Source: a virus
Length of the DNA stretch: 51,939 nucleotides
Strand: one strand, 5' to 3'
Virus record (IMG/VR): IMGVR_UViG_3300044998_001165
Coordinates: 1-51,939 of that record
A program made the position numbers and the translations under genes. Shown here piece after piece: positions 24,126-32,329 of the stretch. The notes beneath the pieces were generated by a model. That model searched no databases and had not been told where the DNA came from. It saw only the letters and a list, made by a program, of their open reading frames with translations. Position 1 is the first letter of the stretch; each line of letters begins with the position of its first letter.

Positions 24126-27100
24126 TTAATGATTTACCCATGCCGGCAACGTGCCGACCGGAAAAGTTGCTTTGGGACGAATCCCGAAATTATGTAGTTG
24201 AGCGGGGTTGTTGTAAGGTGAGGTATCCGGCGCAATGATTCGACCTTCCGAGCCATTCGCACTACCAAATAAACTACCATTATCCACCCCGTTTTCATTC
24301 AGTCGCCAACGTCCAACCAAGTTCCCTGCCGGCGGAATACCGCCTAAGTTGTAGTTGTATAGTCCAAATACCTCGGAGGCACTCAAAGCCTTGTTATATA
24401 AGAGGATTTCGTCCAACATACCCCACAAACTCAAGTTCTTTGCCGAAACGGGACATTCAGAGAACCTCCCCTTGTTTTGATTACCTGCCCAAATCGGAAA
24501 ACCATAGTTCAAATTTTGGCTATCTGTGCCACCACTACCGGTGGTGTCGGACGTAGTCGTCGTCAAAAGACAGCCATTGGCATACAGTTTCCATTTTGTA
24601 TTGATAGTTCCCGGATCACGAACGGCGCAGAAGTGATACCACTGCCCATAATTCAGCCTCAAATTACCGGAAGTGATTTCTAATGCTTGCCCGGTATTTT
24701 TATGAATGACAAATTTCAATGCCCAAATATTGGCTGATATGTATCTCAAATAAAGCCCCCAACCCCGCCAAGAGGTACACCCCCCCGGCAACGCCGATGC
24801 AAAGCCCATCGAGCCGATTAGCCACTGCTCCTCCACCAAATCGAAAGCGTCTTTTTTACCTGACAACTTGGCAAAAAGAGCAACGGAAAAGGGATTTGTG
24901 CCGAAATTATAGGCAGAAATGGGCGGGATAACTAACGTATTATTGTCGGGATAATCCTCTTTATCAAGGTATTGCGGAATAAAAAATAAGGCATTGCCCA
25001 GCGGTTCGTTAGGAAAGGGAATCGCATTATTACACAACTCAACCGATTTACGAATTAACCTGTCGGACGCATCCTTAACCTCCACTGTATAAACATTATT
25101 CGGCGGTAAAGCCCCGGCATAAGCCGTTAATGATTGTGGCATATTATTCCATTTGTAAGTATAGGGAGGTGTTCCACCGGACGGTACGGCTACGATTTGC
25201 CCGTTAAATGGACATGCGGTAGCGGTGTTACAAGTTACATTCAAGGCAACCTGAAAGCCCTGTGCTTTCCGAATTGCGCCTACTCGATACCGACGATCGG
25301 TTATCAAAGCGGGTGCTGAAATCTTTGCTTTGGCAATATGGGTAGCATTATCAAACTGCAAATCGGCACTGACTAAGGGCGATTCGGAAAGGCGGGCTAA
25401 TAAGCCGGAGTAACTTTCGTATTCCTTAACATTAGGAAGAGAGAATATCTCTTTGTCGGTTATGGCTATAAAATTCGCATCGGTAGAATTATTTAAGTCA
25501 GTGACCTTGACATAACAATCCGTTCCGCCGGAGCAAAAAACACGTAACGGATCGCCGTTTTGTTCCTGTAATTCAATCGTCATCGTGGTTTCATCAAAAG
25601 CCTTAACCGCAACCACTTGCGTAAAGATTAATTCATCTTGAAACGAAATAGGGTTTTGATAATCCAAAATGAATTTATATTCCACGTAAATTGTCTTACC
25701 TGTCCAATCTTGATTCCCATTTGCCGGAGCTACGGGCGTTTGGGATGACTCAATTAGCGTTACGACATTAGCAGTATTCTGTTCCGAACGAATGCGAAAC
25801 GGGTATTTCATCTGCATTTCATAGGAATAGGGGTCTATATTGACCTCACCCTTACCGTTGGCATTCCAAGTTCCGTTCCCGTTCCCGTTTCGGGTAAAGG
25901 AGTGCTTTTCAACTACCTGCCGATAAATGCTTTCCAGATAGTATAACGATACCTCAATCCGTTGCAAAGCGGCAAACCATCCGCCCGAAAAAGCTATCCT
26001 TTTGGCATCATAAACATTGTAATTAACGCTCAATTCAGATTCTAAACGCTCGTAAGGGGCGCATTGAATTGCGTTACCGTATTCGGAATTGTAGTCCCGA
26101 AGCATTCCGGTAATCAATGGCGGGATAAGCGGTGGTGGAGTGTCGGCGGTAAGTGATGAAGAGATGAACGAATAGGATGCCAGTTTGTTTACCGCTTGCT
26201 CATAATTAACGACTACAATTACCCTATAACTTGCGCCCGGGGTTAACTGTGAGGCTTTTATGATAAACTGGGTGCGCCAAAGGTCTCCGACAACATTAAA
26301 AAGCTGAAAAGAAGGCGAATACAATACCGTCCCCCCGCCCCATTGGGTATAAAGTCCATAAGGTACTGGTAAAGGGACATTACTGCCCGAATTGGGTACA
26401 GTAGCGATGTCGGCTTTAATTGCCTGCAAAAAAGGCTGACCGTTCACTGCTCCCTCTTGAATGATCCAAACTACGACATGGGGGTTCGATTGTGTAGTAC
26501 GGCATTCAAAACGGAGTGCCGTATCTTCAAAAGCAGATATGCCCGTAACCGGCTGATTGTTTCGCAAAAGCGTAAAAGACGGATTGGCAACCAAGGTGGC
26601 TACCCCACCGTATTCATCTGAATTATACCAGCGTTCCGTTACGGTCTGATCGGCTTTACCATAACTCCAAACGGGGCGCGTTGCGGGCGGAATCGGGGCT
26701 TCTTTGAAGTAAAGCGACAGTCTAAGCACCCGATTGGTGTTGAAAACAGCTGTGCCGTTATTTTCTAACAGATCAACAGCATTAATGCTATTAAATAATA
26801 ACCGCCTGCTATTCCGCACAGACGATAGATAACCGTCCACATCCTCCAATAATGCAAAAGTGCCAACAACCTTAATCCGCAGGTTGCCCGCCTGCTCCTC
26901 AAATATAATAGACCAAATGCCCGGACGGGCTTCCTGTTGCCCAACGTAATCCAGTTGATAGGCGGTATTCAGCGTTTTACCCGTTGATTCTGCATAAAAA
27001 TAATTCCCCGACGGTGAGGACGGGTTTTCTAAAGCAAAGCCGGGCGGAAGAAACAGCCCGAAATTGAGGAAAAACTCTCCATCAGGGGCGGGATCAAGCG

Positions 27101-27233
27101 GGGCTTGGGCTTTGTCGGTATCAAAAACAGCCTCAAAACGGCATAAATTACCGATAGAAAGCATCCGAACACCCGCAACGGGCGTGCTTTCGGAAATTTG
27201 ATAAACGGCTAATGAAGTTGCGGTATATAACAT
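24126..27233 (-). CDS. tail-tip adhesin with SprB-like and LamG-like domains
   Basis: 1035 residues. The first 650 are beta-rich with no clear family. Residues 664-733 contain the SprB-repeat pattern (GGTPPYTYKWNNMPQS, then VYTVEVKDASDR) known from surface adhesins of gliding Bacteroidota. Residues 775-965 form a LamG/concanavalin-like jelly roll (FSVALFAKL, GQWYHFCAVRD, WKLYANGCLL, LDEILLYNKALSASEV). Both domain types bind glycans or surfaces, so this is a good receptor-binding candidate. It follows the 566-residue tail protein by 1 base. The SprB unit was probably taken from a host gene. Confidence 0.8.
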   Translation of the reverse strand: MLYTATSLAVYQISESTPVAGVRMLSIGNLCRFEAVFDTDKAQAPLDPAPDGEFFLNFGLFLPPGFALENPSSPSGNYFYAESTGKTLNTAYQLDYVGQQEARPGIWSIIFEEQAGNLRIKVVGTFALLEDVDGYLSSVRNSRRLLFNSINAVDLLENNGTAVFNTNRVLRLSLYFKEAPIPPATRPVWSYGKADQTVTERWYNSDEYGGVATLVANPSFTLLRNNQPVTGISAFEDTALRFECRTTQSNPHVVVWIIQEGAVNGQPFLQAIKADIATVPNSGSNVPLPVPYGLYTQWGGGTVLYSPSFQLFNVVGDLWRTQFIIKASQLTPGASYRVIVVVNYEQAVNKLASYSFISSSLTADTPPPLIPPLITGMLRDYNSEYGNAIQCAPYERLESELSVNYNVYDAKRIAFSGGWFAALQRIEVSLYYLESIYRQVVEKHSFTRNGNGNGTWNANGKGEVNIDPYSYEMQMKYPFRIRSEQNTANVVTLIESSQTPVAPANGNQDWTGKTIYVEYKFILDYQNPISFQDELIFTQVVAVKAFDETTMTIELQEQNGDPLRVFCSGGTDCYVKVTDLNNSTDANFIAITDKEIFSLPNVKEYESYSGLLARLSESPLVSADLQFDNATHIAKAKISAPALITDRRYRVGAIRKAQGFQVALNVTCNTATACPFNGQIVAVPSGGTPPYTYKWNNMPQSLTAYAGALPPNNVYTVEVKDASDRLIRKSVELCNNAIPFPNEPLGNALFFIPQYLDKEDYPDNNTLVIPPISAYNFGTNPFSVALFAKLSGKKDAFDLVEEQWLIGSMGFASALPGGCTSWRGWGLYLRYISANIWALKFVIHKNTGQALEITSGNLRLNYGQWYHFCAVRDPGTINTKWKLYANGCLLTTTTSDTTGSGGTDSQNLNYGFPIWAGNQNKGRFSECPVSAKNLSLWGMLDEILLYNKALSASEVFGLYNYNLGGIPPAGNLVGRWRLNENGVDNGSLFGSANGSEGRIIAPDTSPYNNPAQLHNFGIRPKATFPVGTLPAWVNH

Positions 27234-27234
27234 G

Positions 27235-28935
27235 CTAAACGGTTCCTTTTATGGTAATGACATTTGATTTAACAGTCAACTCATTAATCCGAGCTAAGTA
27301 TTCGCCATTTCCAATCTTAAATTTTATACGCTTATCTAAGTCTATGGATTTGAGTAACTCGCAAGTCTTAACAACCGTCATGGTGAAATCCCAACCGACA
27401 AAAGGCGAATTCGGATTATTGGGTTCTTCGCCAAAATAGAAACGATCATACAGATTTTCGTCCTGAAAATAGAATTTATTGAGGCTTGGTGGGTTATTTC
27501 GGTCGCCATACCAATAATCGTAGTTGTAATGGAAGTCTTCACTGCCCGGATTGCGATTTCGGCGTAGGATTTTTGCGTTATCATGTGCAGAGTTGCCATC
27601 CCAAATGAGGAGTTTAGGATTCAAACAAACCCCCGAATTTAGGAGCAGGTTGTTATCGTCCCGCGATTCAATATTTAGGATGGTATCGCTGATGAAGGGT
27701 ATCTCCTGCCATCCCGAAAGCACATCCCGTTCGATCCCGTCGCGACGATAACGGGAAGGGGCGAATTTCAGTGCATACACTTTTTCACCCTCAAGGCGCG
27801 GATCAACGACGTTTCGATCAAAATCGATCTTTTCATTATATAAAAAAGAGGCTTCATTGCCTACGAAATCGCGGGGGTCTTTGGCATAATCGAATGTATA
27901 ATAACGAGGCAAACCATCCGTAAACGTAAAACAGGGCTTTTCGATGATGTTCTTATCCTCCAAACTACTCGCATCATACCAGATTGAATTATCCGAAATA
28001 TCCCGCGTCCGCTCGAATTTGACGACTCCGTTTTTGATGCGATAATCGGCATTAAACACAGGCTTTAAGTCATCCAAAAGGCGTGCTCCGTTGATGTTGG
28101 GATCGTTTTCTTCTCGGTAGGAATGATAATCAAAAGTACCTTCCTTGACCGGTGCAACAAAGTAAAGGGTATTGTAATAAGGCGAATTCGGGTTGTTAAA
28201 GATGGACGAATCGAACGTTAATCCACACTGATCGCAGGCGTTTTGCATCATTTCACGCACCAAGAACGCAGGATGCCCTTGCCCACAACCCACCACGTAG
28301 TTTTGAATGAGGTTTATCAGATTATTAACCTCATTATTCAGCGAAAAGGTAATCTCTAAACCATCCAGCCCCAAAAATGAGGTTATCGCATTAATGATAG
28401 CTATGATAGCCTCAATAACCAAAGCCAGCGGTTTCAATACCAAAACGACTGTAATAACCAACAGCATTCCAAATACCAAATACATATCGTGCATCGTATT
28501 GGAGCGCATCTCGTTGCAATAGCGAACGAACTTGTGTTGTCTGGAGCGAAAGCCGTTATAATCCGCCGTCGTCGAAACCCGCGCCAAACACCCCCAATCG
28601 GGGTCATTTTCCGTCAAACTACCTGTTACATAGCATTCTCCGGCACACCATTCCAAACTACCCAAGTCCAATTTGCCGGCAAAAAGCAGATGCCCATCGC
28701 AACAATCATCATAGATATTGACTAAGAGTATTTTCGTCTTTCCGTTTCGCAAATCATAGATAATCTCATCATAGATCAGATTATAAGCCTCACCATAAAA
28801 CTTTAATTCCGAGCCAAACCCCACCGCACGAAGTCCCGTTTCGTCGGAAATGCGATACGTAAACTCAGCCGATTGCAAGCCCTGAACGTCGGAGGCTTTG
28901 ATCGGTTGATTGTTGATGGTGATGCGGTAAGCCAT
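27235..28935 (-). CDS. tail tip/baseplate protein
   Basis: 566 residues. The first 120 residues are beta-rich and may form a distal tail or hub domain. A hydrophobic segment (about 150-190, MYLVFGMLLVITVVLVLKPL and following) is long enough to cross a membrane twice, which could help DNA entry. The rest is mixed, with NPNSPYYNTLYFVAP and a late DFTMTVV strand region, ending in a small beta domain. It leads the operon that encodes both large adhesins, so a hub joining tube and adhesins is the best guess. No named family is certain. Confidence 0.65.
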   Translation of the reverse strand: MAYRITINNQPIKASDVQGLQSAEFTYRISDETGLRAVGFGSELKFYGEAYNLIYDEIIYDLRNGKTKILLVNIYDDCCDGHLLFAGKLDLGSLEWCAGECYVTGSLTENDPDWGCLARVSTTADYNGFRSRQHKFVRYCNEMRSNTMHDMYLVFGMLLVITVVLVLKPLALVIEAIIAIINAITSFLGLDGLEITFSLNNEVNNLINLIQNYVVGCGQGHPAFLVREMMQNACDQCGLTFDSSIFNNPNSPYYNTLYFVAPVKEGTFDYHSYREENDPNINGARLLDDLKPVFNADYRIKNGVVKFERTRDISDNSIWYDASSLEDKNIIEKPCFTFTDGLPRYYTFDYAKDPRDFVGNEASFLYNEKIDFDRNVVDPRLEGEKVYALKFAPSRYRRDGIERDVLSGWQEIPFISDTILNIESRDDNNLLLNSGVCLNPKLLIWDGNSAHDNAKILRRNRNPGSEDFHYNYDYWYGDRNNPPSLNKFYFQDENLYDRFYFGEEPNNPNSPFVGWDFTMTVVKTCELLKSIDLDKRIKFKIGNGEYLARINELTVKSNVITIKGTV

Positions 28936-28972
28936 ATGAATAGATATCGCAATTTAAGATTACCATTCACCG

Positions 28973-29155
28973 CTATTCGCTATCTGTCAACGCTTTATTT
29001 TCAACTTCCGTACCACACAATACCGTACTCCCCTCCACATTTTGGGCAATGGAGATGGTGTTTCCTACCAGTATAACAACCGTAATCCCTTGTTCTGTCG
29101 TAACGACTTCCTGTAAGGCTTGTGTTATAATCTTAGTGGCATTCTCTATATTCAT
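28973..29155 (-). CDS. small hypothetical protein, first gene of the tail-tip operon
   Basis: 60 residues: a helix (MNIENATKIITQALQEVV) then a beta-rich hydrophobic part (GITVVILVGNTISIAQNVEG). It starts 20 bases downstream of a TATATTTG box and precedes the baseplate gene by 37 bases. No family is recognised. Confidence 0.6.
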   Translation of the reverse strand: MNIENATKIITQALQEVVTTEQGITVVILVGNTISIAQNVEGSTVLCGTEVENKALTDSE

Positions 29156-29174
29156 GCGAATAAAATTAATTTTA

Positions 29175-29182
29175 CAAATATA
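29175..29182 (-). promoter_or_regulatory. Bacteroidota -7 element of the tail-tip operon
   Basis: The minus strand reads TATATTTG (TAnnTTTG) 20 bases before the 28973-29155 start. A terminator for incoming minus-strand transcription lies just upstream, so this promoter likely drives the whole 29.2-18.4 kb operon. Confidence 0.6.
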
Positions 29183-29225
29183 ACATAGAGAACAATACCT
29201 TGCCTATACCCCTATTAATAAAAAA

Positions 29226-29250
29226 ATCCTTTAGCTGTTAACTAAAGGAT
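29226..29250 (-). terminator. terminator insulating the tail-tip operon
   Basis: ATCCTTTAG (29226-29234) pairs perfectly with CTAAAGGAT (29242-29250) over a 7-base loop, and the minus strand continues with a run of seven T. It would stop transcripts coming from the clamp operon. Confidence 0.85.
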
Positions 29251-29330
29251 CGGCATAGATATAATCTTTCACTGCCTTGCGACAGCGCAACGCACAAAAG
29301 TAACGATATTGCCATAAAATCCAAGCCTTA

Positions 29331-29431
29331 ACATTTTTTATACACCTTAATATTGTGTAGTTCAAAATTTTGCCGTTACTTTGTACCATAATCTTTCACT
29401 CAAACAAACAGCAACAATGACAGCAACAATC
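29331..29431 (+). repeat. duplicated promoter-leader block, copy 1
   Basis: About 100 bases match 30487-30587 at roughly 85% identity with no gaps, offset by 1156 bases. The block holds the end of an HTH-gene remnant (frame NIFYTP-stop, 29331-29351), a TACAC...GTGTA dyad, TTG (29353), a -7 box (TTACTTTG, one mismatch, 29376-29383) and the first codons MTAT. It drives the 29417 gene. Confidence 0.8.
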
Positions 29432-29941
29432 AACCGCTCGCAAATCTTCAAAAACGCTTGGAACTTCGTTCGCACCTTAGCGTTGAGTATCTCTGAAGCC
29501 CTCAAGAGGGCATGGGCAGAGGCGAAAAACGGAATCGGCGCAATGGCAGTAATTGCGGAAGAGGTAAAAACGGTAACTTTTGAAGTTACGACGCGTTCGC
29601 TCGGTAAAGTTACGGCAATTGTCGAAGTTACGGAAAAAGGAATAAAAAACGGCGCACCGGTAGGAAAAATCATGAAGGACGGGAAAGAGGTGTGTGCTAT
29701 AAAATCAGTAGAACGCTTTACTTATTTTATCAAAGACCACTCCGCATCGTTGAAAGTAACGATCAACGGGGTTGATGGCAAAATTTTGATAAGCAAAGAG
29801 CAAGGCGATTCTTGCTTTTTTTCCCCGCGAGTTGACGCGGTAACTGAGCGAAAATGGAGCGAAAGCGAAGGATGCTACGTAGATATTACGACGGAATACA
29901 TAAACGGCAAAAAAATTGTAAGAAAATCTTTTGATTATTAA
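29417..29941 (+). CDS. early-region protein with N-terminal SEALKRAW motif
   Basis: 174 residues from the ATG at 29417, which matches the start of the 30573 gene in the duplicated leader; an upstream TTG at 29381 lies inside the promoter. The N-terminus (SQIFKNAWNFVRTLALSISEALKRAW) resembles a short element placed at the start or end of many Bacteroidota phage and mobile-element proteins. Residues 55-174 are beta-rich with internal similarity of strands (TFEVTTRSLGKVTAIVEVTE). Function unknown. It opens the plus-strand early operon. Confidence 0.7.
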   Translation: MTATINRSQIFKNAWNFVRTLALSISEALKRAWAEAKNGIGAMAVIAEEVKTVTFEVTTRSLGKVTAIVEVTEKGIKNGAPVGKIMKDGKEVCAIKSVERFTYFIKDHSASLKVTINGVDGKILISKEQGDSCFFSPRVDAVTERKWSESEGCYVDITTEYINGKKIVRKSFDY

Positions 29942-29964
29942 TTCACCCTTAAACTCTTAAAGCA

Positions 29965-30285
29965 ATGACAGCAACACAGATGACCACGAGCCATATTGCA
30001 CGCATAACCGAAATGACTCAAAAAATCGAGGCTATCGGGGAACTTAGAGCATCTAAATTTCATGCCCTTGCAAATACTGACAAAATCAGGGCAAGGGGTA
30101 TGATGGAGTTGGAAAAAGATTTAGCGCAAGACTTTGATGTGTTTGTAACGAAAACTATCAAGGATGCAGAGGAGGCTTTATCATTCATTTTGCCCCTCTG
30201 CCAAGCCGACCCAATATGGGAAGAATTTAGCTCTGGGGAGTGGCTTGACTGGATTAATTCTCACCATGATTATAAAAAACAATGA
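29965..30285 (+). CDS. small helical hypothetical protein
   Basis: 106 residues starting MTATQM, the same first four residues as the 29417 and 30573 genes, behind a similar leader (AAAGCAATGACAGCAACA). The protein is mainly helical with an acidic, Trp-containing end (WEEFSSGEWLDWINSHHDY). The stop overlaps the next start (ATGA). No family is recognised. Confidence 0.65.
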   Translation: MTATQMTTSHIARITEMTQKIEAIGELRASKFHALANTDKIRARGMMELEKDLAQDFDVFVTKTIKDAEEALSFILPLCQADPIWEEFSSGEWLDWINSHHDYKKQ

Positions 30286-30506
30286 AGCACCCCGCAACCA
30301 AAGAAACGATAACCCGCCTCCTAAAAGAAGCGGGTTATGTTAATGAAAACAGACGAATTCAACGCGCCCGCTTCTGTAATGATACCGGAACGAATCCTTG
30401 TACATTTGATAAGTGGATCAACGGACAAGTCGCTATATCATTAACTACGCTCGAATCCTTAGCCCAAAAACTATCCATAAACATTAACATTTTTTACACA
30501 CCTTAA
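30282..30506 (+). CDS. small XRE-like HTH protein
   Basis: 74 residues. ETITRLLKEAGY leads into ARFCNDTGTNPCTFDKWING (helix-turn-helix), then LTTLESLAQKLSININ. It is a likely DNA-binding regulator. It is a relative of the 31800-32018 protein (both begin MKHP, with similar spacing). Its 3' end lies within the duplicated leader, and a remnant of the same end is found at 29331-29351. The ATG overlaps the previous stop. Confidence 0.7.
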   Translation: MKHPATKETITRLLKEAGYVNENRRIQRARFCNDTGTNPCTFDKWINGQVAISLTTLESLAQKLSININIFYTP

Positions 30507-30587
30507 TATTGTGTATTCCAAACCAGTCTGCTATCTTTGTAGCATAATCTTTCACTCAAACAAACAGCAACAATGACAGCAACAACA
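30487..30587 (+). repeat. duplicated promoter-leader block, copy 2
   Basis: It matches 29331-29431. It has TTG (30509-30511) and a perfect TATCTTTG -7 box (30532-30539) 23 bases apart, then a leader (CATAATCTTTCACTCAAACA and on) and the 30573 start codon. The block begins in the last codons of the HTH gene. Confidence 0.8.
30509..30539 (+). promoter_or_regulatory. early promoter (Bacteroidota type)
   Basis: TTG at 30509 and TATCTTTG at 30532-30539 fit the Bacteroidota promoter pattern. The same spacing is kept in the other copy (29353 and 29376). The dyad CACAC...GTGT overlapping the TTG (30498-30514) may be an operator for one of the small HTH proteins. Confidence 0.7.
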
Positions 30588-30932
30588 TTATCCCGCGTTA
30601 TTTTTGGCAATTTCGCCTTAAATTACAGCGACCGCAAGGATACGCCTTACTTTTATGTCAGCAAGGCTGACGGAACTTTGGTAGGCGATTGTCAATATTC
30701 GATAGAGATTCACAATCTCTACGAGATTCAACGCTGGGCTATTTTGGATAGCTTAAAAGATGTTGAAGAAATTACTGATCCCGAAATCGCGCTTGATTAT
30801 TTGAGAAATACACTAAGCCTACCTGATTTCGATAGCTACATTCCAGAGGCTTTCAATCAATTAAGCGAAGACGATAAGCAGTATTGCTACCTAATTTGCT
30901 TTGAATTTGCACTCAATAAACTCTATGCTTAA
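30573..30932 (+). CDS. hypothetical early protein
   Basis: 119 residues. A beta-rich start (VIFGNFALNYSDRKDTPYFY) is followed by a helical, acidic second half with a YCYLICFEFALNKLYA end. It is driven directly by the second leader copy. The end overlaps the next start by 8 bases. No family is recognised. Confidence 0.65.
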   Translation: MTATTLSRVIFGNFALNYSDRKDTPYFYVSKADGTLVGDCQYSIEIHNLYEIQRWAILDSLKDVEEITDPEIALDYLRNTLSLPDFDSYIPEAFNQLSEDDKQYCYLICFEFALNKLYA

Positions 30933-31233
30933 TTCACCGATCATCTGCCTCCGTTTCATCGCAGTTTTTTGCGATGAAACGGGCTTAAATTTTGGGGCTA
31001 AAGATTTAGAATTTAACCCCGATACCAAAGAAATTACCGGATGGTTAACGGTTGGTAAAGGAGACTTTTCGACTTTTTGTAGTCTGCTAACGACCGAATG
31101 CCACGCTTTAGGACTTTTGTCGGAAATGCTCCGAATCGAAATAAAAGGTTTATCCTTAGCAGAAACGGACTTGTTATTTAGTGAATTAGAGCAGAAAGCA
31201 ATCGAAAATAATATCGTGTGCTTTGCCGAATAA
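30925..31233 (+). CDS. hypothetical early protein
   Basis: 102 residues from the ATG at 30925, which overlaps the preceding gene; a TTG at 30901 is also in frame. Alpha/beta character: strands IICLRFIAVF and KEITGWLTVG, then helices LSEMLRIEIKG and ETDLLFSELEQKAI. A GC-rich hairpin (31258-31271, CCCGC/GCGGG) follows but lacks a T-run. No family is recognised. Confidence 0.6.
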   Translation: MLNSPIICLRFIAVFCDETGLNFGAKDLEFNPDTKEITGWLTVGKGDFSTFCSLLTTECHALGLLSEMLRIEIKGLSLAETDLLFSELEQKAIENNIVCFAE

Positions 31234-31302
31234 GAGCCCTTTCGTTAAGACACCTAACCCGCTCCGGCGGGGACTTATTCAAACCATTAAACTTATAAAG
31301 CA

Positions 31303-31800
31303 ATGAATATAGTTAACTGTACGCCGCACCCCATTACCCTTTTGGGTGTGGACGGTGAAATGGTAGCCGAAATTCAACCATCGGGCATTGTCCCACGCGC
31401 AACCAAAACCACAGAAACGGTTGCACATGTTGAAATAAACGGGAATCAAATCCCCGTTATCGTTCCAAAATTTGGGGGGGTATCCAACCTTCCCGAGCCA
31501 GAAGAAGGAACTATGTTTATAGTGTCGCTTATCGTACAGCAAGCCTGCCCCGAGCGTACCGATCTTCTCATCGTCGAGGATGTAGTGCGGGACGGCAGTG
31601 TAATCGTAGGCTGTAAAGCCTTTGGCGCGCCCACACCTTCTGAAGAAGCGAAGGTTCTTGCTGAGAACTTGCGCATGATGTACGACGGATGGGCGTACGT
31701 AGCTTGGTGCGGAGGTGATAATCCACATAATACCCCGCACAGTGTTTCGCAAGTGGTGCAAGAGTTGATGATTAAACATACAGGCAAAACATTATATTAA
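31303..31800 (+). CDS. conserved phage protein, function unknown
   Basis: 165 residues. The N-terminal part (NCTPHPITLLGVDGEMVAEI, then PSGIVPRA) and VSNLPEPEEGTMFIVSLIV, then RTDLLIVED, match a small beta protein widely seen in phage and prophage early regions. Residues 108-165 are a helical extension that is less familiar. The leader AAACTTATAAAGCAATG is like that of the 29965 gene. The stop overlaps the next ATG by one base. No activity is known to me. Confidence 0.7.
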   Translation: MNIVNCTPHPITLLGVDGEMVAEIQPSGIVPRATKTTETVAHVEINGNQIPVIVPKFGGVSNLPEPEEGTMFIVSLIVQQACPERTDLLIVEDVVRDGSVIVGCKAFGAPTPSEEAKVLAENLRMMYDGWAYVAWCGGDNPHNTPHSVSQVVQELMIKHTGKTLY

Positions 31801-32018
31801 TGAAGCACCCCGACACGCAACTCATTACAACTCGCCTTATGATCGAGGCGGGTTTCCGTAATAAAAACTGGACATATGACCAAAAGGTGTTCTGTGAAGC
31901 AACGGGGCTTAAACCCCGAACACTTGCAGGCTACTTGGATGGTAAATCATCTATCAGCGTGCAGAAAGTACGCAAGTTATTAGAAACCCTAAACCTCAAA
32001 ACGTTTGATATTGTATGA
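31800..32018 (+). CDS. small XRE-like HTH protein
   Basis: 72 residues beginning MKHPDTQLITTRLMIEAGF. The HTH is FCEATGLKPRTLAGYLDGKS followed by SVQKVRKLLETLNL. It is a paralogue of the 30282-30506 protein. It is coupled to both neighbours (TAATG before, ATGA after). It is likely a regulator of early genes. Confidence 0.7.
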   Translation: MKHPDTQLITTRLMIEAGFRNKNWTYDQKVFCEATGLKPRTLAGYLDGKSSISVQKVRKLLETLNLKTFDIV

Positions 32019-32197
32019 CGTACCACACCCCCATCCAACTCGGATTAACACCTAAACATTTCGACACGCCTGCGGATTGCCTGCGGGCGTGCGAACTTAT
32101 AAGGCAATATATGCAACGCAAGGTCATCCGTGTACCGATTGGCAAGCGTGCGATTCAGGCTTTAGAGATTAAGGCGCATCGGTTAACCATTACCTAA
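32015..32197 (+). CDS. small basic hypothetical protein
   Basis: 60 residues, basic, with a helix CLRACELIRQYMQRKV and a C-terminal KRAIQALEIKAHRL. It starts inside the stop of the HTH gene (ATGA) and ends at the early operon terminator. It might bind nucleic acid; no family is recognised. Confidence 0.6.
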   Translation: MTYHTPIQLGLTPKHFDTPADCLRACELIRQYMQRKVIRVPIGKRAIQALEIKAHRLTIT

Positions 32198-32220
32198 CCC
32201 GCTTCGGCGGGTTTTCTTTT
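32196..32220 (+). terminator. terminator of the plus-strand early operon
   Basis: AACCCGC (32196-32202), loop TTCG, GCGGGTT (32207-32213), then TTCTTTT. This is a classic tetraloop terminator. Confidence 0.92.
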
Positions 32221-32329
32221 ACCTGCTACATAACAAAGCGATCGAAAATGACTATCCCAATAAGGATAATTCCACGAACAATATCGCATTTCAATTAAGT
32301 CTATGAAAGTAAAAGCCTGCATAAATATA

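Noticed and set aside
29381-29416. TTG start for the 29417 gene
   Set aside because: It lies within the promoter -7 box; the ATG at 29417 is conserved in the duplicated leader.
31279-31787. minus-strand frames of 166 and 113 codons opposite the 31303-31800 gene
   Set aside because: The plus frame is coupled to neighbours on both sides and matches a phage family; the minus frames have no support.
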